This document shows, piece by piece, positions 55,633-64,000 of a stretch of 64,000 nucleotides of DNA. The notes under the pieces are model-generated. The model made no database searches, had not been told where the DNA came from, and was given only the letters and a program-made list of their open reading frames with translations. The stretch spans positions 1 through 64,000 of the forward strand of contig JAGFBZ010000713.1 of NCBI GenBank assembly GCA_018398805.1. Direction: 5' to 3'. Positions within the stretch are counted from its first letter, which is position 1; each line of letters starts with the position of its first letter. Origin of the DNA: Hirundichthys speculiger (taxonomy: Eukaryota > Chordata > Actinopteri > Beloniformes > Exocoetidae). The position numbers and the translations under genes were made by a program.

Positions 55633-55828
55633 ATACTAGATGGTTTTGCTAGACAATGGCACTAACCTGAACGTAAATGCAGACACAAAAAAAAGAAGAA
55701 AAAATAATAATTCAATCAATAAAGTTTAAATATGAGGGACGTGACCTTAAAGTGTGCTGCCGGTTTCTACGGCCACCAGGTTGACGTCATGTAGCAGACT
55801 GGTCTCTCAGGTGAATCCACCTTTATAA

Positions 55829-55915
55829 CAGTCAAACCCAGGTTGTGGTCTGTTGCCGTTCGGCTGCCTGGTGGCTGTTTGGTAAATGAAGAACAAGAAG
55901 AATAATGTTCACAGC
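55829..55915 (+). promoter_or_regulatory. promoter and damaged first exon of the OR pseudogene
   Basis: TATA-like CCTTTATAAC at 55830-55839 is followed by the exon 1 sequence. Compared with the intact arm, 7 bases around the predicted donor (AAACG|GTAATG) are missing: GAAGAATA is joined directly to ATGTTC near 55904. Confidence 0.6.
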
Positions 55916-56083
55916 TTCTTCTGTAACGTGTTTAAAAGGTGTTTTTAAGCTCTGATCTCTTTGTTTCCAGTTGTTCTATGTCGATAGCAACCTCAGTGTT
56001 TTAAGGTTTTTCTTTTTGATCTGAAGAGACTTTTTCATGTGAAAACTGAGATGCCCCTCATTTCATGTTTCTGTTTCAGGCGG

Positions 56084-57008
56084 ATGGAAAACTACACCTT
56101 CAACAGCTTCACGCTCCGGTTGGAGGGCTTAAAGGTCTCAGAGGCTTCCACGTCCTCCGTCTTTTTTCTCTTCCTCTTCTCCTACCTGTTTATCATCGTA
56201 GCCAATGCAGGCATGTTAGTGCTGGTTTTCATTGACAGAAGCCTCCATCAGCCCATGTACCTGCTCTTCTGTAACCTGGCCTTTAATGACATTCTTGGTA
56301 ACTCTTACATGATGCCTCGTCTGCTCGTGGATCTTCTCAGACCTCCCTCTGAGCGCCTCATCAGTTACCACGAGTGTGTGGTTCAGGCGTTCGTCTGTCA
56401 CTTATTTGGAACTGCTTCACACACGGTGCTCATGATCATGACCTTCGACAGATACGTGGCCATCTGTAATCCTCTGCGTTACTCTGCAATAATGACCAAT
56501 AAGATGTTGGTGAAGCTGATGGTTTCAGCCTGGGGAGTGGCCTTTGTTTTAGTCGGGACTCTGCTCGACCATACGGCTGAACCGATGCAGGACTGTGATC
56601 ACCAACCCGTACTGCGACAACCCCTCGCTGTTCAAGCTGTCATGCGAGAGTGTGGTCATCAACAACATCTACGGCCTCACGTTAACTGTGGTTTTTTTAA
56701 CAGCCTCCATAGGAAGCATCGTTCTCACTTATATGAAGATCACAGTGGTCTGTCTGACCAGTAAGAGCAAATCTTTAAACAGTAAAGCCTTGAAGACCTG
56801 CAGCACTCATCTCTTAGTGTATTTCATTATGTTTACATGTGGAAAAATCAACATCATGCTGCATCGTTTCCCTCAATACTCCAACCAGAGAAAACTCTCT
56901 GCTATCTTGTTTCACGTCATCCCTGGCAGCCTCAATCCCATCATTTATGGGGCTCAGTCAAAGGAAATCAAGAAGTTTCTCCAATCCAAGAAGGTTTTTT
57001 CATCCTGA
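56084..57008 (+). pseudogene. odorant receptor pseudogene, 5-base deletion
   Basis: The ATG at 56084 follows TTTCAGGCGG. LHQPMYLLFCN, MTFDRYVAIC and PLRYSAIMTNK are intact. At 56567/56568 (CTGCTCG|ACC) five bases present in the intact inverted partner (61971-62915) are missing, shifting frame at the end of TM4. The true frame resumes from about 56595 as MITNPYCDN and continues through SLNPIIYG to TGA at 57006-57008. The C-tail also lacks several residues relative to the partner. The predicted 5' splice donor is also lost, so there are at least two independent inactivating changes. Confidence 0.92.
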
Positions 57009-57150
57009 TGATGTCAGTACTTTCTCATTTTGGAAAATGGACCTGTTACTATTGACAAGTCGTTAGAAATGTAGTTGTACCTGACTTTTTATTCTTGGCG
57101 ATGTTGTCAAGAGGAAACCTGACATCTAGAGGCCTCAGTCAAAGGAAATA

Positions 57151-59364
57151 AAGGGGGGGGGGTACTTAGGCTTGCCCCTGGTACCATGCAGCAGCCCGTC
57201 ATCACCTCAGGCTTCTAGCCCGGTCCTGGTCCTCCTCCAGGCTCCGGTTCTGCTAAGAACCAGCCTCCGCTTGTCGGATGTGCACCGTGTGACGCATGGG
57301 AGGAGACGGTTGGAAAGATGCGGTGCCCGGCCCTCTGCGCAGCCCCTGAGCGGAAGTAGCCCGAGGAAGGTCTGTCGAGCCCGAAACTCTGGATTCTCAC
57401 TCAGTACCGAGAGATGTAGGATTTGTGCTAAATCATCTTTTGGCCTTTTCTGGAAAGAGATAGGAGGATGACCACGTACTATCATTTAACATGGGTTTTC
57501 CCCTAACTTTTCACGCCATGCATTTTAACCAGTACGTGTACGGCTTCCCGCGGAGGGGCGGAGGCATCCAGAGCCTCTCGACCACTGCTTTCGGCCTCCG
57601 CGGAGGCCCCCGAACGACATATTCGAGCTGGGGGCCTGGCTCTGTTGTCGGCGGTGCCACAGAGCTGCAAAAACTGGCAGAAAGGGTCTATTACTGTGAC
57701 AGGGTCCAAAAGGTGAAAAAGAGACATGAATTTGAGAGGTCTAAAATGGAGATTTGGACCTCAGAAACACACACTGGGGGGCCTTAGCACAGCATACAGC
57801 ATTATCATTTGGTGATAGGTGATCCTGGGTTCCAAAAGTACTCTGGTGGCCTCGAGGCTTTGCAGGTTTATAGAGGGTCCCTATGAGTTGCTGCAGTTCA
57901 AATTTGAGACCCCAAAGTGCTAAGGTCACTGAGTTATGACCCTTGAAAGGCCCTGTTCACTGTACACCAACTGTCACTGAGCCATAATGTTGACTAGTCC
58001 TGTACACGGACCCAGTGGTCAAAATTACGCCATGTAGCACGTTCAGAACAAAAATGGAGTCTGGCGGACTGCGACCGGAGACAAGTACTAATTGCCACGT
58101 CCGAAAAACTTCTTCCAGAAAGCGTCTTAGAGCAGTTTCATTTGGAACACAATAAAATAGGTCTGTAGTAAAGTGTAAAAAAAATGTTATTGGCTATATC
58201 TGGGGAACCGTGAGGTCTTGGAAGCCGATTCCCCAGATTTATCATCATCCCATAGGTGTCCTATACGTGTATAAAGTTTGGTGTGTAAATCGGAGTATCT
58301 TTGACTTTTTTCCTCCAGGGACGAGGGGCCACCTGTCAGCCAGCGTGGCCGAGGATGGCGCACCATTCCCGGACACAAATCCGCCAAAGACCGGGGTCCG
58401 TTTCTGGAGCTCCATTAATCCTATAAACTTCAAATTCTCCAGAAATCACTTTGTTTATCATATAAACATGCTCAATAAGTTTCATTCCATTTGGTTGAAG
58501 TTCATTTTTCGCCATGTCACACCGAGGATGAGTACTCTTCTCCGGTAGAACCTCCAGGGGTCTCTGTTGAGCACGCCAAGTCGAGGAGGGCGCACCAATC
58601 CCGGATAGACCCTCAGGGTGTGGGGGGTCTCAGTCCTGGAGGGTCAAATTTTCAAACTTGTCTCATCTATGTCCAGAAATGTGTTTCTGACAGTCCTAGG
58701 AGGTCCTGTAAAATGTTTAATGTGTCTTGGACACCCGATTTTTTATGAATATTTACCATACCTGCAAATACATTGCTTCTGAGGTGGCTTCAAAGGTCCA
58801 ATTCCCACCACACTTGCAGAAGGTCATATCTTAATAAATGAAACATCTTCTGACAGGCCATGTCCTGGGCTTTACAGAGATGTGTGTTTTATCACAATCG
58901 GAGCATTTATGGGGAAGTTATGAGTTTCAAATATGGAGTATTCTGGCTATAGGATGTTGGATTCTCGGTAATTGCACCACATAGGGTGCACATTGTGAAT
59001 TTACCTGACTGTCTCAACCCGAGGCAGAATGCTGATGTGTGTTTTATCAAAATCTGAGAGGCAGAGGAGAGGATCAAATAAAGGCTTACAAAGAGAAATA
59101 AACCTCCCAGGACACTTTTCATACTTCCAGGGCGGGGACCGGGCCTCCGCGAAAGTGTATTCGGAAAAGGTGCGCTATTTTCTTCCATGGTCAGCTGCTC
59201 ACCCCCCCACCCCCCGTCTCCCTGGATGAAAAACTCCAGGTTCCTCCAATTTTTACCAAACTTTGCACACCTTTAAGTACCCGAGGGCCGTGGCTAATCC
59301 TCAGGTTTCAGCCTCCAGAACCTCACCGTTCTCGAGATACACACTGCAGATACACACTGCAGAG
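57151..59364 (+). repeat. unclassified GC-rich composite repeat, copy 2
   Basis: A shorter, internally deleted version of 44455-48526. Shared segments include ATGGGTTTTCCCCTAACTTT (57490), TGTATAAAGTTTGGTG (58268) and GATACACACTGCAGATACAC (59336). The block 44880-46400 is absent. A partial palindromic module lies at 57961-58040. It ends at 59364, where a LINE fragment begins. Confidence 0.6.
57961..58040. repeat. palindromic module, partial copy 4
   Basis: TGTACACCAACTGTCACTGA leads into TGTTGACTAGTCCTGTACAC and GTCAAAATTACGCCATGTAG. The full left arm is joined to the right arm with part of the centre deleted. Confidence 0.65.
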
Positions 59365-59620
59365 GAAGCGGAAAGACTCCACAGTGTCAATAGTGGAGTC
59401 GCAGAGGGTGATGGGGGCAGGTGGGGCTGAGTTCTTCCTATAGTCCACAACCATCTCCACTGTCTTTAGAGCGTTGAGCTCAAGGCTGTTCTGGCTGCAC
59501 CAGGTCACCAGGTGGTCAACCTCCCACCTGTAGGCAGACTCGTCACCATCAGAGATGAGTCCGATGAGGGTGGTGTCATCTGCAAACTTCAGGGGTTTGA
59601 TGGACTGATGACTCACTGGT
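59345..59620 (-). pseudogene. LINE reverse-transcriptase fragment
   Basis: The - strand encodes FADDTTLIGLISDGDES, whose FADD corresponds to the reverse transcriptase catalytic YxDD box, followed by EVDHLVTWCSQNSLELNALK and SFRFL. The pattern is common in teleost non-LTR retrotransposons of the CR1/L2/Rex group. Truncated at both ends; embedded at the end of the composite repeat. Confidence 0.7.
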
Positions 59621-59679
59621 GTGACAGACTGGACTGACTGGTAATCTGGGTGTTACTGATAATCCTCAGGTTCTGTTCC

Positions 59680-60475
59680 GTAGTTCTGATGGATTTGGAT
59701 GCTTGCGATGTCACGTGTGGGTCTGTGGTAAACATGTTTATCAACTTTTGCCTCCTGGTTGGTGTGGAACATGTTATCTTGCTAAACTTCTTTCACATGT
59801 GGGTATTTATGATTCGTTGACTCATCATCATGCTAATTATCCTCATTATTACTCCACCCTCTCTATTTCAAAGCGTGAGGCTCCAATGTTAATCGAGTTT
59901 CAGTAGGGGCGAAATTCATAGGGGGTTTACTACCTTGATGGGGAACTGTAAACTTGGCCCATCAGATTGACGATCTGGCGGTTGATCTGTAAAATCTCAC
60001 ATCCTTAGCCTCTGAGGGGTTTAGTGATGTCACAATGGAGGTCCAAGCCCTGCGTAATGTGGAACTGCAGGATCGCATGGTCTTAGATTTGATGCTAGCT
60101 GCCCACGGCGGTGTTTGTCACGTCGTAGGAGAAAATTGCTGTACCTCCGTACCTGATATTACTGAAAACATGACTCATGTCGTCTCACACCTGAATTCGT
60201 TGCTGCAGACGCAGCGTCACGGGGACTCAGCGGAGCCCTGGGGGTTTGATCTGTGGACATGGCTGACCTCAGGCTCTTGGTACTCTGTTTTTGAAAGTAT
60301 CTACTCCATTCCTGATTGTTTTGGTTCTTTTTTTCCTTTTATTTTCATGTGTGATTCCATGTTTACGTCACATGATGCTAAAGGCAATGACAACATCTTT
60401 CTTGCATGGTCAGAGATCTGATCCATTTCCTGACATCAACTGGGGTGGTGCACCTGCGGGTGCTTCTGAGAATTG
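59680..60475 (+). pseudogene. endogenous retrovirus envelope (TM subunit) remnant
   Basis: From about 60035 one frame keeps LQDRMVLDLMLAAHGGVC followed by a C-x6-CC motif (CHVVGENCC), the signature of the gammaretrovirus-like transmembrane subunit, and a tryptophan-rich membrane-proximal stretch. The hydrophobic membrane anchor lies in a different frame from about 60291, so a frameshift separates them. Upstream of 60035 the sequence has many stops. Non-functional. Confidence 0.65.
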
Positions 60476-60816
60476 AATGTCCTTTGCTTTAAATAGTCTT
60501 GTGGCCTTTTTTCCCACTGGGTATTTGACCTAGTCTAGAGTCTCTAAGGGGTCTTTTGCCGTTCCCTTTATTTTCGGAATCTAAATTATGATTAAATTCA
60601 AAATTCAAGCTCTAAATTTAATCACTTAATCATTTAATTTTAATATGAAAGTAATATAAAATGGAATAATAGAGTAGACTGCGCTCTATTATTCCCTGTT
60701 TAGCTTGCATTTGTGGGCTGTTCCCTTTGGGGCAGGAACCGCGTGCTCTACTGCTGTGATCTAGACAAGCTTTCATATATGCAAAGAAAATGAGGTGCGA
60801 AAACAAAAGTAGGGAT
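60476..60816. other. retroviral 3' untranslated region, decayed
   Basis: AT-rich non-coding sequence between the env remnant and LTR; AAAACAAAAGTAGGGATTG (about 60800-60818) could be the polypurine tract. Confidence 0.4.
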
Positions 60817-61193
60817 TGTGATGTTAAAAATTCATGCTGTGTTCATTCTGAGGCCTAAACCTGCTGAAGCTACTGCTGAAACAGCACTACTATGCTGTTG
60901 CATAAATTAAGGCCATGACTCTTCACCTCAAATCCTGCCTCATCTGAGGCCACCGGTTGTTTTGGTTTGGTCTCCATCAAGTAGCTAAGTTAGGTCTAGA
61001 CAGATCCCAAGGTTACTGTGTTTTTCCACTTGTTAGATGAACTGCCCGCCTTTCTGACTTTGTCATTCTGAACAATCCAGCGTTCTGTGATGACCTCTCT
61101 GAATTTTGAATGCAGACTTGGAGAATAAACTCTGTTTTGCACCTCCGTCGTTTGTCAGTGCCTTGTTTAACAACCGAATAGATTGCATCACCA
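60817..61193 (+). mobile_element. retroviral 3' LTR
   Basis: Begins TGTGATGTTAAAAATT after a purine-rich tract and ends near GATTGCATCACCA. It carries AATAAA at 61124-61129 about 25 bases before a GT-rich stretch. The start and end show short inverted similarity. A diverged partial copy is at 43478-43741. Confidence 0.65.
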
Positions 61194-61783
61194 GTGCACA
61201 ATAATAATAATTCTTACGAGTGAGAAGACATCCAAATTCTCATTTAACACATGTTTGTGTGTTTGAGTAACTATTTCCATCTCTGAACCTGGAGGGAATG
61301 TAGGTGTCATAGTGTGTTCTTCTGATCAGGCTAAAGGTACTACAGAAGGATGACAGCAAACTCTGTTACTCAATAAAAAGCCAGACTTTTTTTCTGCTCA
61401 ACAATTACACATTTATTTGTTAGCAGACATCAGTTACTTTAGGATACGTTCCTATCAACGGGATTACAGATGGAAATAAACCACCTGGCTATAAACTCAT
61501 ACATTTACATGTAAATGTTTTATTTATATATGTTGTGTTATTTTAAAAATAAATCATTAATTCTTTCAGAAGGTTTCAGAGGTAGCATTGTTAATCACCT
61601 AATGGTTAAGTTCTTGTTTATCATCATTCTTTACATTTTAAGGTGAGAAATTTTATATTTATGAACATAACTGACACCCGATCACTTGTCTATGTCTAAA
61701 AGAAAAAAGGACAGAACAGAAGTGACAGTGACTCATTCAAACATACTAATGTCCACTAGTTAAAGTTAGTATTACATGTCTCT
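61194..61783. other. intergenic, nothing recognised
   Basis: AT-rich DNA between the LTR and the OR-derived arm. Confidence 0.4.
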
Positions 61784-61846
61784 TCATGATAAAACCTTCC
61801 TGGACCAGAACGACTTTGACAAGAAGCTCCTGATTTCCTTTGACTG
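61784..61846 (-). pseudogene. odorant receptor C-terminal stub
   Basis: On the - strand this encodes QSKEIRSFLSKSFWSRKVLS and a stop at 61784-61786, the C-tail pattern of the MENYT clade. It sits 120 bp beyond the stop codon of the intact OR. No further OR sequence precedes it. It is the remnant of another receptor copy. Confidence 0.75.
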
Positions 61847-61970
61847 AGGCCTCTAAATGTCAGGTTTCCTCTTGGCAACATCACCAAGAGAAGAAAGTCA
61901 GGTACAACTACATTTCTAACAACTTGTCAATAGTAACTGGTCCATTTTCCAAAATGAGAAAGTACTGACA

Positions 61971-62915
61971 TCATCGGGATGAAAAAACCTTCCTGGATTG
62001 GAGAAACTTAGAAAAGAACTTCTTGATTTCCTTTGACTGAGCCCCATAAATGATGGGATTGAGGCTGCCAGGGATGACGTGAAACAAGATAGCAGAGAGT
62101 TTTCTCTGGTTGGAGTATTGAGGGAACCGATGCAGCATGATGGTGATTTTCCCACATGTAAACATAATGAAATACACTAAGAGATGAGTGCTGCAGGTCT
62201 TCAAGGCTTTACTGTTTAAAGATTTGCTCTTACTGGTCAGACAGACCACTGTGATCTTCATATAAGTGAGAACGATGCTTCCTATGGAGGCTGTTAACAA
62301 AACCACAGTGAACGTAAGGCCATAGATGTTGTTGATGACCACACTCTCGCATGACAGCTTAAACAGCGAGGCGTTGTCACAGTACGGGTGGGTGATCACA
62401 GTCCTGCATCGGTTCAGCCGTACGGTCAGACCGAGCAGAATCCCGACTAAAACGAAGGCCACTCCCCAGGCTGAAACCATCAACTTCACTAACATCTTAT
62501 TGGTCATTATTGCAGAGTAACGCAGAGGATTACAGATGGCCACGTATCTGTCAAAGGTCATGATCATGAGCACCGTGTGTGAAGCAGCGCCAAATATGTG
62601 AGAAACGAACGCCTGAACCACACACTCGTGGTAACTGATGAGGCGCTCAGAGGGAGGTCTGAGAAGATCCACGAGCAGACGAGGCATCATGTAAGAGTTA
62701 CCAAGAATGTCATTAAAGGCCAGGTTACAGAAGAGCAGGTACATGGGCTGATGGAGGCTTCTGTCAATGAAAACCAGCACTAACATGCCTGCATTGGCTA
62801 CGATGATAAACAGGTAGGAGAAGAGGAAGAGAAAAAAGACGGAGGACGTGGAAGCCTCTGAGACCTTTAAGCCCTCCAACCGGAGCGTGAAGCTGTTGAA
62901 GGTGTAGTTTTCCAT
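61971..62915 (-). CDS. odorant receptor, delta/class I-like, intact (314 aa)
   Basis: MENYT clade. The ATG at 62915 lies four bases after a TTTCAG acceptor (AG at 62921-62920); longer in-frame starts run through the intron and are rejected. NYT glycosylation site at 3-5, TM1 rich in Phe/Leu, LHQPMYLLFCN 54-64, Cys98, MTFDRYVAIC (DRY 122-124), EC2 cysteines 170, 179 and 189, SLNPIIYG 284-291, and a basic tail ending FSSR. The predicted 5' exon ends at 63100 (AAACG|GTAATG) with a 180-bp intron, and TATA-like TTTATAAC lies at 63179-63186. It has a full-length disrupted partner at 56084 in inverted orientation. Confidence 0.95.
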   Translation of the reverse strand: MENYTFNSFTLRLEGLKVSEASTSSVFFLFLFSYLFIIVANAGMLVLVFIDRSLHQPMYLLFCNLAFNDILGNSYMMPRLLVDLLRPPSERLISYHECVVQAFVSHIFGAASHTVLMIMTFDRYVAICNPLRYSAIMTNKMLVKLMVSAWGVAFVLVGILLGLTVRLNRCRTVITHPYCDNASLFKLSCESVVINNIYGLTFTVVLLTASIGSIVLTYMKITVVCLTSKSKSLNSKALKTCSTHLLVYFIMFTCGKITIMLHRFPQYSNQRKLSAILFHVIPGSLNPIIYGAQSKEIKKFFSKFLQSRKVFSSR

Positions 62916-62919
62916 CCGC

Positions 62920-63186
62920 CTGAAACAGAAACATGAAATTAGGGGGGTCTCAGTTTTCACCTGAAAAAGTCTCTTCAGAATAAAAAAGAAAAACCTTAAA
63001 ACACTGAGGTTGCTATCCACAAAGAACAACTGGAAACAAAGAGATCAGATCTTTGAAAAAACCTTTTAAACACATTACAGAAGAAGCTGTGAACATTACC
63101 GTTTATTCTTCTTGTTCTTCATTTACCAAACAGCCACCAGGCAGCCGAACGACAACAGACCACAACCTGGGTTTGACTGTTATAAA
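62920..63186 (-). promoter_or_regulatory. TATA element, 5' non-coding exon and intron of the OR
   Basis: On the - strand: CCACCTTTATAACAGT (TATA-like, about 63180), a predicted exon of about 55 bases ending at 63100, then an intron 63099-62920. The layout matches that of the 28906-29848 pseudogene. Confidence 0.6.
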
Positions 63187-63300
63187 GGTGGATTCACCTG
63201 AGAGACCAGTCTGCTACATGACGTCAACCTGGTGGCCGTAGAAACCGGCAGCACACTGTAAGGTCACCTCCCTCAAATTTAAACTTTATTCATTGAATCC

Positions 63301-64000
63301 CTTTTTTGCTTGAAAATGATTTGATTTCTTTGCTTTAGGCAAATCCAACCTCACATGGACTAAATAGGACTTTTTTTTTCTCTATTCCATTGTTAAACCA
63401 ATAGCAGCACCAATACGAAGAGCCCCCTCACTGTTTCACAGTATTTCAGGACGTAAGGATCAACTCCACCAGTGACCAGTGACTTAATCGTCATTGAGCC
63501 ATCGTCCAACACAATGAAATTACATGCCAGTACATCGTCCAAAAATACAGAAAAAACAAACAAGCAGCGTAAGACGTGAGTCAACGGTGCCCTGAGGCCG
63601 CAACCAGGTCGCCGGTGTAGCCTTTGATTAGATGAGGAAAGGGGTGACACGAGGAGAGAGGAGAAAAAAGGTATCTCTCAACAGTGATTATAAAAGATAC
63701 CCCAGGATAAACAACACAACATCCTCAGACAACATCACACCAAAACTGGAGAAACTAACATACTTGGAGGGGGTGGGAGAGGGGGAGCAGTTGGGGGGGG
63801 GGTTCCAGCACAGCAGCCCAAGTGAGCATGTGCAGCCTGACCTGGGGGTCCAGCCAGAAGATGGTGAGTCAAGGGGGTGTGTTTGCAACAGATGTATGTG
63901 CATGCGCATGTGTGTAAGTCTAAGTAAGCCTGTGAACTTCTGCCCCAGTTTGTCCTAGATGCAGCTTGAACAGTTCTTGTGATGCAATGTTATTCGGCCT
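63301..64000. other. intergenic, nothing recognised
   Basis: No gene supported. A G-rich patch occurs at 63763-63804. Confidence 0.4.

Larger units (their letters stand above)
55710..57150 (+). repeat. inverted duplication, left arm
   Basis: Matches 61833-63300 in reverse orientation over the promoter, 5' exon, intron, OR coding region and 3' flank. The spacer between the arms is about 4.7 kb. Confidence 0.9.
61833..63300 (-). repeat. inverted duplication, right arm
   Basis: Reverse-complement counterpart of 55710-57150, covering promoter, 5' exon, intron, OR and 3' flank. This arm retains the intact gene. Confidence 0.9.

Noticed and set aside
62916..63029. 38-residue N-terminal extension of the 61971 OR
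   Set aside because: It translates the predicted intron, including the TTTCAG acceptor; it is not supported by the other MENYT genes.

Overview
The window is vertebrate nuclear DNA, almost certainly from a ray-finned (teleost, probably percomorph) fish. The evidence is a cluster of fish-type (delta, class I-like) odorant receptor (OR) genes embedded in typical teleost repeats: Tc1/mariner and hAT elements, LINE fragments, endogenous retrovirus pieces and long minisatellites. Each OR has its coding sequence in one exon, and most show a good splice acceptor just 5' of the ATG, implying an upstream non-coding exon. I see no tRNA or rRNA genes and no non-OR cellular protein gene.

Layout. 0-1.1 kb: a 3'-terminal OR coding fragment on the + strand. 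1.1-10.4 kb: gene-poor; it holds two copies of one dispersed repeat, a hairpin-forming simple repeat, a hAT transposase relic, a 41-base poly-C run and a 2-kb minisatellite of about 29-bp units. 10.6-26.3 kb: three intact + strand ORs. The second and third lie in a direct tandem duplication (11904-18603 and 18601-26319), and each unit also carries a decayed retroviral relic and several short transposons. 26.3-39 kb: a foldback element, a LINE-1 tail, a Tc1 relic, one OR pseudogene on the - strand with a recognisable TATA box and 5' exon, a 28-bp minisatellite and a 2.4-kb mariner-like element with a broken transposase.

39.3-53.1 kb: a second direct duplication, with two intact - strand ORs, each followed by a G-rich 20-bp minisatellite. 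The units are separated by about 5 kb of unusual GC-rich, unclassified repetitive DNA. 55.7-63.3 kb: an inverted duplication with arms of about 1.45 kb. One arm carries an intact OR (- strand), the other a pseudogene (+ strand). The interior holds a second copy of the GC-rich composite, a LINE reverse-transcriptase fragment and retroviral env/LTR remains.

In total there are six intact ORs, two frameshifted OR pseudogenes and two 3'-end fragments. The ORs form two clades. The + strand clade at 10-23 kb begins MENQT/MENKT and has NAIIY or NAVIY at the end of TM7. The MENYT clade at 29-63 kb has NPVIY or NPIIY. The picture is birth-and-death evolution of chemoreceptors: tandem and inverted duplication, apparent gene conversion, pseudogenisation and repeated transposon insertion. 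The least explained part is the GC-rich composite at about 44.4-48.4 kb and 57.3-59.4 kb, with its recurring 106-bp palindromic module.
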